Assembly (NCBI GenBank): GCA_903873135.1
Contig: CAIQNH010000018.1
Coordinates: 1 to 49,107, forward strand
Direction of reading: 5' to 3'
Source of the DNA: an uncultured Actinomycetes bacterium
GTDB lineage: Bacteria > Actinomycetota > Acidimicrobiia > Acidimicrobiales > Microtrichaceae
Length of the DNA: 49,107 bases
In this document: piece by piece, positions 42,555-49,003 of the stretch
Position numbering within the stretch: position 1 is the stretch's first letter
How the letters are laid out: each line of letters starts with the position of its first letter
Position numbers and translations under genes: made by a program
The notes under the pieces: generated by a model
Database searches by the model: none
What the model saw: the letters and a program-made list of their open reading frames with translations, nothing else
What the model was told of the DNA's origin: nothing

Positions 42555-43375
42555 GTGGACGTCCCTGGTGGGTGGTCGGCGACGTCGTCGGGGACGGCGA
42601 GTCCCTGGAAGTCGTTGATCAGCGAGACGCGCACCATCCCGTCCGCGCGGCCCCCGCTCCGGAACGCAGCCAGCTTCTCGGCGTAGTACTCGTTGCGGAG
42701 GTCGCCCTCGGAGCGGGCGTTGTAGGTCGGGTAGAGCGCACGCCGCGGTACGTCGGTGTGGTTCGGTCCGCTGCGGTGCGGGGTCCGCGAGTGGAACCAG
42801 AGCGTCTGGCCCGCCCGGACGGGCACGCTCACCCACTCGAGCGAGTCGACCACCTCGGCGGTGATCACCCCGTCCTCCATGGGCAGGATCCGGTCGTGCG
42901 CGCCCGAGACCACCTCGAGGCAACCGTTCGCCGCGGTCGCGTCGTCGACGGCGACCATGCAGCTCACGTGCGAGTCGATGAAGGGGTACGCCGGAGCGTC
43001 CTGGTGTGGTGCGTACCCGGCCCCGCCGGGGAGCTTGTAGTTGATCTTCTCCTTGTAGAGCACGGCCGGCTCGCCGAGGAGGTTGGAGGCGATCGCGACC
43101 ATTCCCCCGGTGCGCAGGAGGTCGTGGAGACCCTGGTGGAACGGGGTGAAGTTCTCCGTGCGGCACAGGGCCGGGCCGGTCTCGGTGAGCTCGCGGTGGT
43201 GGAGCCAGTCGCCACCGTCCGCCGGCCACGCCGCCACCTCCTCGACCCACCGCCGGACCTCGACGGCGCCGTCGGGTCCGAGGGTGTCGGTCAGCACCCA
43301 GCCGTTGGTCGCGAAGTGCTCGGCCGACTCGGCGTCGGTGCCGGCCATGACGGGGATCCGGGACGTCGGGTTCAC
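42551..43375 (-). CDS. Fe(II)/2-oxoglutarate dioxygenase, PhnY*/TmpA-like (phytanoyl-CoA dioxygenase family)
   Basis: This 274-aa protein is a phytanoyl-CoA hydroxylase family dioxygenase. The iron triad is HQD in AGYAPHQDAPAY (His124, Asp126) and His200 in RTPHRSGPN, with a 2-oxoglutarate-binding Arg in RRALYPTYN. LYKEKINYKLPGGAG just before the iron site is strongly conserved in this branch. In PhnY*/TmpA systems the enzyme hydroxylates the carbon next to phosphorus, for example of 2-aminoethylphosphonate, and the product is cleaved by the PhnZ/TmpB partner, which is the next gene. The GTG start lies 6 nt after a GACAAT box and lacks a Shine-Dalgarno sequence, so it is probably leaderless. 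Confidence 0.83.
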   Translation of the reverse strand: MNPTSRIPVMAGTDAESAEHFATNGWVLTDTLGPDGAVEVRRWVEEVAAWPADGGDWLHHRELTETGPALCRTENFTPFHQGLHDLLRTGGMVAIASNLLGEPAVLYKEKINYKLPGGAGYAPHQDAPAYPFIDSHVSCMVAVDDATAANGCLEVVSGAHDRILPMEDGVITAEVVDSLEWVSVPVRAGQTLWFHSRTPHRSGPNHTDVPRRALYPTYNARSEGDLRNEYYAEKLAAFRSGGRADGMVRVSLINDFQGLAVPDDVADHPPGTST

Positions 43376-43381
43376 CAGCGC

Positions 43382-43387
43382 ATTGTC
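43382..43387 (-). promoter_or_regulatory. -10 box of the phosphonate-type operon
   Basis: On the minus strand GACAAT is followed by 6 nt and the GTG start at 43375. CTGGCG 17 bp upstream is a poor -35. A separate promoter here would uncouple this operon from the cysteine desulfurase gene 54 bp upstream. Confidence 0.45.
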
Positions 43388-43429
43388 TCAGGTTCGGGGC
43401 GGCGCGCCAGACGGATCGGGCCCGGTCGC

Positions 43430-44569
43430 TCAGGGGCGGAGCGCCCGGAGCTCGCCCAGGACCCGGGTCGCGGCGGAGGTGAACCGCTCCACGTCCTCGT
43501 CGTCGTTGGCCCAGCTGACCGACACCCGCAGCGACCGCTGGGCGTCCACGCCCATGGCCTCCAGCACGGGTGACGGTTCGAGCGACTCCGACGAGCACGA
43601 CGACCCCGAGTGGACGGAGACCAGGAGCGCGTCCAGTCCCAGGAGCATCGGCTGCGGCTCGACCCCGGCCAACCCCAGGCACACGAGGTGGGGGAGCGAT
43701 CCGTCGGCGGGAGCTCCCAGCACCTCCACGCCCTCGGCGCCGGCGGCCCAGGCCCGGACCCGATCGGTGAGCGCCCGGCAGCGGGCCTCGACGGCGGGGA
43801 GCGTCCGGGTCAGCTCGGCCGCCGCCGCGCCCAGTCCGACGATGCCGGCGGTGTGCTCCAGTCCGGCACGTCGGGCCCGCTCCTGGTCGCCGCCCACCAG
43901 CAGCGGTGGGATCCGCAGCCCACGACGCACGGCCAGGACCCCGGTGCCGGTCGGTCCACCGAGCTTGTGGCCCGACACGGACACGAGGTCGGCGCCGAGC
44001 TCCCGGAGTCCGAGCGGGACGCGTCCGGCGGCCTGCGCGGCGTCGACGTGCACCAGCACCCCTCGCTCACGGCAGGCTGCGACGACCGGCGCCACGGGCT
44101 GCAGGGTGCCGACCTCGTGGTTGCCCCACTGCAGGTGGACCAGCGCCGTGTCCGGTCGCACCGCGTCGAGGAGCTGGTCCGGGTCGACCCGGCCGGTGCG
44201 GTCGACGCCGACGACCGTGCACGGTCCGCGCTCGGCCCACTCGCGCACGGCCGAGTGCTCGACGGCGGCCAGCACCACGTGGTCGCGCTCCGGGTCGCGT
44301 GCCCGCGCCCCCCCGGTCGCCGCGGCGATCGACTCGGTCGCTCCCGAGGTGAACACCACCTCGCGGGCCGAGCAGCCGAGCAGCTCGGCGACGAGCGTGC
44401 GGGCGTCCTCGACGGCGACCCGGCTCCGCATGCCGTCGTGGTGGATCCGGCCGGGATCGCCGTGCACCTCCGCGGTGCCGTACCACTCGAGCAGCGCCGC
44501 CCGGGCGGCGGGCAGGAGCGGTGTCGTGGACGCCGCATCCAGGTAGGCGCGGACGGGCCCGTCCTCCAC
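43430..44569 (-). CDS. Cysteine desulfurase (IscS/NifS family)
   Basis: This 379-aa class V aminotransferase-fold enzyme has AYLDAASTTPLLPAA at the start, the PLP lysine in SVSGHKLGGPTGTG (Lys202) and the persulfide-forming cysteine in VHSGSSCSSESLEPS (Cys325), which together define the NifS/IscS group. It mobilises sulfur from cysteine for Fe-S clusters or thio-modification. Its neighbours, a SufR-like repressor 13 bp upstream and a divergent Mrp-type carrier, support an Fe-S role; no scaffold gene is in the window. An AEP transaminase role was considered because of the phosphonate genes nearby, but the Cys loop rules against it. Confidence 0.9.
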   Translation of the reverse strand: MEDGPVRAYLDAASTTPLLPAARAALLEWYGTAEVHGDPGRIHHDGMRSRVAVEDARTLVAELLGCSAREVVFTSGATESIAAATGGARARDPERDHVVLAAVEHSAVREWAERGPCTVVGVDRTGRVDPDQLLDAVRPDTALVHLQWGNHEVGTLQPVAPVVAACRERGVLVHVDAAQAAGRVPLGLRELGADLVSVSGHKLGGPTGTGVLAVRRGLRIPPLLVGGDQERARRAGLEHTAGIVGLGAAAAELTRTLPAVEARCRALTDRVRAWAAGAEGVEVLGAPADGSLPHLVCLGLAGVEPQPMLLGLDALLVSVHSGSSCSSESLEPSPVLEAMGVDAQRSLRVSVSWANDDEDVERFTSAATRVLGELRALRP

Positions 44570-44582
44570 GTCGTCCGTCCGG

Positions 44583-45287
44583 TCAGTCGTCGACGGCGGT
44601 GACGCAGTGGTCGTCGCCGCTCGGTCGGGACGAGGTCAGGTCGACGCTCGTCTCCCCGTAGAAGCTGCCGAGCATCCCCCGCACCATGCCGCGGTCCACG
44701 GCGCAGATCACCGGGTGCTCCACGGCCGCCTCGCCGAACGGACAGTGCTCGGTGACGATCCGCAGGTCGCCCCCGTCCTTCTCCGCGTGGGCGGCGAACC
44801 CGTGGGCGCTCAGCGCGTCGGCGACGGCGTGGAGGGCGGCCCGGAACGACCTCGTCTGCGCCAGGCCGGCGTTCGCCGCCATCGAGCGTCCGTAGTCCTC
44901 GCCGACCTCCTCGGCGAGCGCGGTGGCGCGTGCAGGTCCGAGCTCCCCGAGCGCCCGCCCGAGGAGCTCGAGCAGGACCTCGTCGTGGCGGACGGGGAGG
45001 TCGAGCGTGACCTCGTCGCTGAGCGTCCGGTAGCGCTTGGAGGGTCGCCCCGCACCGCCCGCGGGCCGCTCGGTCGCGACCTCGAGGTAGCCGCCCGCCG
45101 CGAGCTTGTCGAGGTGGTGGCGGGCCACGTTGGCGTGGAGCTCGAACTGCTCCGCCACCTCCGAGGCGGTCACGCCGTCGTCGGAGGCGTGGGCGAAGAG
45201 GTAGATCTCCCGTCGGGTCGGGTCACCGAACGCCGAGGTGATCGCGGTCACGGCCGACGAGAAGTCGGTCGGGCTGAGCGACGTCAC
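44583..45287 (-). CDS. SufR-like winged-helix regulator with Cys cluster
   Basis: This 234-aa ArsR/DeoR-like winged-helix protein has a DNA-binding domain in residues 15-90 (DPTRREIYLFAH, ASEVAEQFELHANVARHHLDKL, RPSKRYRTL) and a C-terminal effector domain with Cys182 and Cys195 (HCPFGEAAVEHPVICAVD, 12 residues apart) plus Cys228. This pattern is that of SufR, a repressor that binds a [4Fe-4S] cluster and senses cluster supply. The GTG at 45287 sits 6 nt after a TACGAT box and is probably leaderless. It likely controls the downstream desulfurase gene and the divergent Mrp gene. Confidence 0.85.
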   Translation of the reverse strand: MTSLSPTDFSSAVTAITSAFGDPTRREIYLFAHASDDGVTASEVAEQFELHANVARHHLDKLAAGGYLEVATERPAGGAGRPSKRYRTLSDEVTLDLPVRHDEVLLELLGRALGELGPARATALAEEVGEDYGRSMAANAGLAQTRSFRAALHAVADALSAHGFAAHAEKDGGDLRIVTEHCPFGEAAVEHPVICAVDRGMVRGMLGSFYGETSVDLTSSRPSGDDHCVTAVDD

Positions 45288-45293
45288 CGAAGC

Positions 45294-45299
45294 ATCGTA
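45294..45299 (-). promoter_or_regulatory. -10 box of the SufR-like gene
   Basis: TACGAT on the minus strand is 6 nt before the GTG start at 45287 and there is no Shine-Dalgarno sequence, again the leaderless arrangement. The box lies in the 70-bp gap shared with the divergent Mrp gene, where autoregulation could occur. Confidence 0.5.
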
Positions 45300-45357
45300 C
45301 CGTCGACCCGGGGTCGGAGCCGGGGCGGCGGCTTGCCGATCACGTCCCCAGGGGGCG

Positions 45358-46512
45358 ATGCTCCAGGCCGTGACCACCACCCGTGACGACGTCCTGGAAG
45401 CACTCCGACCGGTGGAGGACCCGGAGCTGCACCGGTCCATCGTGGACCTGGGCATGGTCCGCGACATCGTGGTGGACCTGCCGCTCGTGCGGGTCGTCGT
45501 GGCGTTGACCGTGCCGGGGTGTCCGCTCAAGGCCGAGATCCAGTCGCGAGTGACGGGTGCCCTCGAGCAGCTCGCCGGTGTGGACGCCGCCGAGGTCGAG
45601 TTCACCTCCATGACCGACGAGGAGCGGACCGAGCTGCGGACCCGGCTCCACGGGGACCCGGCCGCGACGGCGGGGTCGCAGGCGGCGCACGGTCACGCCG
45701 AGGGCCGAGCCATCCCCTTCGCCGATCCCGCCAACCGGACCCGGGTGATCCTGGTGGCGTCCGGCAAGGGTGGGGTGGGCAAGTCGTCGGTGACCACCAA
45801 CCTCGCCGTGGCGCTCGCGCAGCGGGGCTCGAGCGTGGCCGTCGTCGACGCCGACGTGTGGGGGTTCTCCATCCCGGCGATGCTCGGGATCGAGCGACCG
45901 CCCGTCGTGATCGACCAGATGCTCGTGCCGCCGGAGGCCTACGGGGTCAGGTGCATCTCGATGGGCTTCTTCGTCGAGGAGGACCAGCCGGTGATCTGGC
46001 GGGGTCCGATGCTCCACAAGGCGCTCGAGCAGTTCCTCACCGACGTGTTCTGGGACGACCCGGACTTCCTGCTCGTCGACCTGCCCCCGGGCACCGGCGA
46101 CATCTCCATCTCGCTCTCGCAGTTCCTGCCCCGGGCCCAGGTGCTCGTGGTGACGACCCCCCAGCCGGCGGCCCAGCGTGTGGCCCAGCGGGCGGGGACC
46201 ATGGCCGAGAAGGTCCGTCTCGACGTGGTCGGCGTGGTCGAGAACATGTCGTGGTTCACCGGCGACGACGGAGTCCGCTACGAGCTCTTCGGTGCCGGCG
46301 GCGGGGAGCAGCTCGCCGAGCGGCTCGACGTGCCGCTCCTCGGGCGGGTGCCGCTCGTCCCCGAGCTCCGCGAGGGTGGCGACGTGGGTCGACCCATCAC
46401 CGTCGTGGATCCGGAGTCGGAGGCCGCCGGAGCGTTCCGTGCCGTGGCCGAACGTCTCGCCGTCGACCTCGCTCCGACCAGGCGGGGACACCCCGAACTC
46501 AAGATCCTCTGA
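45358..46512 (+). CDS. mrp: Mrp/ApbC/NBP35-family Fe-S carrier ATPase
   Basis: This 384-aa P-loop protein has an N-terminal MIP18/DUF59 domain (residues 5-90, with DPELHRSIVDLGMV and VPGCPLKAEI), the deviant Walker A SGKGGVGKSS (residues 136-144), SMGFFVEEDQPVIWRGPM, and the Walker B-like DFLLVDLPPGTGD. The CxxC that many Mrp proteins have after VVENMSWF is absent: the text reads TGDDGVRYELFG. Its role is [4Fe-4S] cluster transfer to apo-proteins. ATG at 45358 is chosen; GTG at 45370 is possible. It is divergent to the SufR-like gene. Confidence 0.92.
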   Translation: MLQAVTTTRDDVLEALRPVEDPELHRSIVDLGMVRDIVVDLPLVRVVVALTVPGCPLKAEIQSRVTGALEQLAGVDAAEVEFTSMTDEERTELRTRLHGDPAATAGSQAAHGHAEGRAIPFADPANRTRVILVASGKGGVGKSSVTTNLAVALAQRGSSVAVVDADVWGFSIPAMLGIERPPVVIDQMLVPPEAYGVRCISMGFFVEEDQPVIWRGPMLHKALEQFLTDVFWDDPDFLLVDLPPGTGDISISLSQFLPRAQVLVVTTPQPAAQRVAQRAGTMAEKVRLDVVGVVENMSWFTGDDGVRYELFGAGGGEQLAERLDVPLLGRVPLVPELREGGDVGRPITVVDPESEAAGAFRAVAERLAVDLAPTRRGHPELKIL

Positions 46513-46528
46513 GGCCGCCGGGTGCGGG

Positions 46529-46552
46529 CGGGGCGACCGTCCCGTCGCCCCG
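46529..46552 (+). terminator. Terminator-like hairpin after mrp
   Basis: CGGGGCGAC, a 6-nt loop and GTCGCCCCG give a perfect 9-bp stem 17 nt after the mrp stop. There is no T-tract. Confidence 0.65.
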
Positions 46553-46584
46553 GTCAGCGCAGTGGAGCATTCTCCTCCGGAGTC

Positions 46585-46612
46585 CAAACCTCCCGGGGGC
46601 CTCCGTCGTGAC
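46585..46612 (+). promoter_or_regulatory. ECF sigma-type promoter of the sigma factor gene
   Basis: CAAACC and CGTGAC are 16 bp apart, the AAC/CGT style of ECF sigma promoters. The element within GTCCAAACCTCCC recurs with the same spacing at 47972-47999 ahead of the surface protein gene, which points to recognition by the sigma factor encoded right here. Confidence 0.72.
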
Positions 46613-46615
46613 ACC

Positions 46616-47200
46616 ATGGCGATGGCCATGATCGACCACGACCCGGGGGCAGTCCCCGTCGCTCCCGTCCCCCGACCGGGTCGGGGTGCGAGCTTCGACG
46701 ACGTGTTCCTGGCCGGGTACCCCCGGCTGGTGCGCAGCCTGACCGTCGTCTGCGGAGGCGACCGGGAGACGGCGGCGGACTGCGTGGCCGACGCCTTCGA
46801 GCGGGCGTTCGTGCGGTGGCGCCGGGTCTCGAGGCTCGACGACCCCACCGGCTGGATCCGTCGGGTGGCGATCAACCGGGCGATCGACCAGGGCCGACGC
46901 CGTCGTCGTCGTGACCGGGCGGTCGAGCGCCTCTCGACCCAGGATGCCGCCGCCACGTCCGGGGTGCTCGACGAGCGGATCGAGTCGGCCGGCAGCTCCG
47001 ACGGATCGCTCACCGCGGCGGTGGCGGGGCTGAGCCCGCAGCAACGGGCCGTGGTCGCACTGTTCTACGTGGACGACCTGAGCGTGGCCGAGGTCGCGGC
47101 CACCATGGAGCTGAGCGAGGGTGCGGTGAAGTACCACCTGCACCAGGCGCGTGAGCGGCTCCGGGTGACGTGGCAGCCTGAGGATGGAGGAGCACCGTGA
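46616..47200 (+). CDS. ECF-family RNA polymerase sigma factor
   Basis: This 194-aa protein has region 2 (VFLAGYPRLVRSLTVVCG, ADAFERAFVRW) and region 4 (LSPQQRAVVALFYVDDLSV, MELSEGAVKYHLHQARERL) in the usual ECF layout, with a basic linker (QGRRRRRRDRAVER). Three in-frame ATGs (46616, 46622, 46628) are possible; the first is given, but it lies only 3 nt after the -10 element, so one of the later ones is more likely used. The next gene overlaps by 4 bp and encodes a membrane protein in the usual anti-sigma position. The promoter suggests positive autoregulation. Confidence 0.9.
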   Translation: MAMAMIDHDPGAVPVAPVPRPGRGASFDDVFLAGYPRLVRSLTVVCGGDRETAADCVADAFERAFVRWRRVSRLDDPTGWIRRVAINRAIDQGRRRRRRDRAVERLSTQDAAATSGVLDERIESAGSSDGSLTAAVAGLSPQQRAVVALFYVDDLSVAEVAATMELSEGAVKYHLHQARERLRVTWQPEDGGAP

Positions 47201-47940
47201 ACGAGCACTTCGAGTTCGACGATCCCGACTTCGACCGGGCGCTCCGTGCCGGCCTGGGTGGGTCGGCCGCCGCCGGTGACGCACCGGCCGCGGCCGACCT
47301 GGCCGCGCTGACGGGCCGGTTCGTCGCCGCCCGTCGGCGGCGCCAGGTGGTCGTCGGCGCGACGACGTCGGTCGTGGCGCTGCTGCTGCTCGCGGCGGGA
47401 GCACTGGCGCTCGGTGGCCCCGCCCAGCAGGTGGACGTCGGCCCGGCCGACGGTTCCGACACCGGTGTCCCGACCACCGTGGGGACGTCGCTCGTCGAGC
47501 CGACCACGACGCTGCCGCCGGTCACGACTGCTCCGGCGCCCGTACCCGCCCCCGGCGGTGCGGTCCCCCCGCCAGTGTCCGGGGGCGTCGACGACGGGTC
47601 CTCGCCGACCGGGTCGTCCGGCTCCGGGTCCGGTGACAGCTCGTCGAGCGGCGGGTCCGGTTCGGGGTCGGGCGGCGGCTGGGACGATTCAGGCAGCGGA
47701 TCGGGCGGCAGCTCGGGCAGCGGCTCCGGCGGCAGTGGGTCGGGCAGCGGCTCCGGTGGCGGCGGGTCGGACGACTCGGGCTCCTCCGGTGGCGGCGGGT
47801 CGGACGACTCGGGGGGTTCCGACGACTCCGGCGGCGGGTCGGACGACTCGGGCGACGACGGCTCCGACGACTCGGGCCAGGGTCGGGGACGCGGTCGGGG
47901 TGGCGACTCCGGCGGCGGGTCCGACTCCGTCGACGACTGA
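47197..47940 (+). CDS. Membrane protein with Ser-Gly-Asp-rich tail, putative anti-sigma partner
   Basis: This 247-aa protein has a short cytoplasmic N-terminus (about 47 aa), one membrane helix (about residues 50-72), a Thr/Pro linker and a ~130-residue extracytoplasmic tail made of Ser, Gly and Asp (repeats like GGGSDDSG, ending GRGRGRGG). The GTG start overlaps the sigma stop by 4 bp behind GGAGGAG. Position and topology suggest an anti-sigma role with the tail as sensor, but the ZAS Zn motif (HxxxCxxC) is missing and the cytoplasmic part is short. Function otherwise unknown. Confidence 0.7.
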   Translation: MNEHFEFDDPDFDRALRAGLGGSAAAGDAPAAADLAALTGRFVAARRRRQVVVGATTSVVALLLLAAGALALGGPAQQVDVGPADGSDTGVPTTVGTSLVEPTTTLPPVTTAPAPVPAPGGAVPPPVSGGVDDGSSPTGSSGSGSGDSSSSGGSGSGSGGGWDDSGSGSGGSSGSGSGGSGSGSGSGGGGSDDSGSSGGGGSDDSGGSDDSGGGSDDSGDDGSDDSGQGRGRGRGGDSGGGSDSVDD

Positions 47941-47971
47941 TCCCGGTTCCGGAGATTTTCCCCGGTCCGTC

Positions 47972-47999
47972 CAAACCTCCCCGCCCGGTGCGGCGTGTC
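47972..47999 (+). promoter_or_regulatory. Second ECF-type promoter, for the surface protein gene
   Basis: CAAACC, 16 bp, CGTGTC. It shares GTCCAAACCTCCC exactly with the promoter at 46585 and keeps the same spacing to CGTGwC, so both should be read by the same ECF sigma factor. Confidence 0.7.
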
Positions 48000-48072
48000 T
48001 GGTGTCGAGTGGTTCGGGAGCGACCCGGACACGACGAGCCGGACCGACAGGACCGGGGAAGGTGGGTGGATC

Positions 48073-48960
48073 GTGGAGCAGCGCAGCACGGGGGACGAGG
48101 GGAACGAGGTCTCGGGCGGGGTCACGGGCGTTGGTTCCCGGACCCGACGCCTGCTCGAGCGGGCCGGCATGGGTGCCGTCGCGACGGTGGTGCTCGGCGG
48201 GGTCCTCGTCGGAGGACTGACCGCAGCCGGCGCCGTCGGCGGCATCGGCCGGGTCCTCGACGACTCGCCGACGAGCACCACCTCCACGGTGCCCGAGGAG
48301 ACCTCCACGACGGTGACCACGACCGAGCCGCCGACCACCGTGACGGTGCCGGCGCCGCCCACCCGGACCATCGACGTGCCGGGGGTCGGGCAGGTGGTCG
48401 TGGTGGACGGTCCCGTCCCGACGGTCGTGTCCGTCACCGCACTGCCGGGATTCACCGTGGTGCCCGACGACGACCCGAGCGAACCGGGTGAGGTCCACCT
48501 CAAGTTCTTCGACGCCTCCGGAGGCCGGATCGACGTCCAGGCGGAGTTCGAGGACGGAGCCCTGCGGGTCCGGGTGCGGGACCGTCGCCTCGAGCAGGGC
48601 TCGGGCCGCGGTGGCGACGACGAGGTCGAGGACTCCGACGACGACCGCCGTGACGACGACCGCTCCGGTTCCTCGGGTGGCGGCGCCTCCGCCGGCGCTC
48701 CGTGGGGTGGCGGGTCCGGTGGCGGTGCCTCCGCCGGCGCCCCCTGGGGTGGTGGCTCCGGTGGCGGTTCGTCCGCCGGCGCCCCGTCCGGCGGGAGTTC
48801 GGGTGGCGGCCGGTCGAGCGGCGGCAGCGACGACGGCGGTTCCGGTCGGGGTCGCGGCGGCGACGACGGTGGTGACGACGACCGGGGCCGTGGTCGGGGC
48901 GGCGACGACGGCGCCGACGACCACGACTCGGACTCCGGCTCGGACTCCGACGACGACTGA
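48073..48960 (+). CDS. Membrane-anchored Gly/Ser/Asp-rich surface protein
   Basis: This 295-aa protein has one N-terminal membrane helix (about residues 33-56, AVATVVLGGVLVGGLTAAGAV), a Thr/Pro linker, a small folded domain (about residues 95-170, RTIDVPGVGQVVVVDG to GALRVRVRDRR) and a low-complexity tail of Gly, Ser, Asp and Arg with a 14-residue tandem repeat, ending in alternating Asp/Ser. The GTG at 48073 is chosen because the promoter at 47972-47999 places the start point near 48006, after the longer ORF start at 47995, and GGAAGG lies upstream. Function unknown; expression is predicted to follow the ECF factor. The acidic tail is compositionally like that of the preceding membrane protein. 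Confidence 0.72.
   Translation: MEQRSTGDEGNEVSGGVTGVGSRTRRLLERAGMGAVATVVLGGVLVGGLTAAGAVGGIGRVLDDSPTSTTSTVPEETSTTVTTTEPPTTVTVPAPPTRTIDVPGVGQVVVVDGPVPTVVSVTALPGFTVVPDDDPSEPGEVHLKFFDASGGRIDVQAEFEDGALRVRVRDRRLEQGSGRGGDDEVEDSDDDRRDDDRSGSSGGGASAGAPWGGGSGGGASAGAPWGGGSGGGSSAGAPSGGSSGGGRSSGGSDDGGSGRGRGGDDGGDDDRGRGRGGDDGADDHDSDSGSDSDDD
48676..48801 (+). repeat. 42-bp in-frame tandem repeat, three copies
   Basis: Units at 48676, 48718 and 48760 encode GGGASAGAPWGGGS twice and a diverged third copy. The DNA copies differ mainly at third codon positions, so the repeat is maintained at protein level. Confidence 0.8.
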
Positions 48961-48981
48961 CGACCGGCGTCGGGGCAGACT

Positions 48982-49003
48982 CCCGGGGTGACACCACCCC
49001 GGG
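48982..49003 (+). other. Hairpin overlapping a start codon
   Basis: CCCGGGGTG, loop ACAC, CACCCCGGG is a perfect 9-bp stem 22 nt after the surface protein stop. The GTG start of the last, partial gene lies in its 5' arm. It may terminate the upstream gene or sequester the start codon. Confidence 0.55.

Noticed and set aside
43430-44569. 2-aminoethylphosphonate transaminase as part of the phosphonate operon
   Set aside because: The SGSSCSSESLEPS loop with a catalytic Cys identifies a cysteine desulfurase.
47197-47940. RTX-type calcium repeats in the tail
   Set aside because: The GGxGxDxUx nonapeptide is not present; the tail is simple Ser/Gly/Asp low complexity.
48676-48801. CRISPR-like array
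   Set aside because: Repeats are contiguous, in frame and coding, with no spacers.
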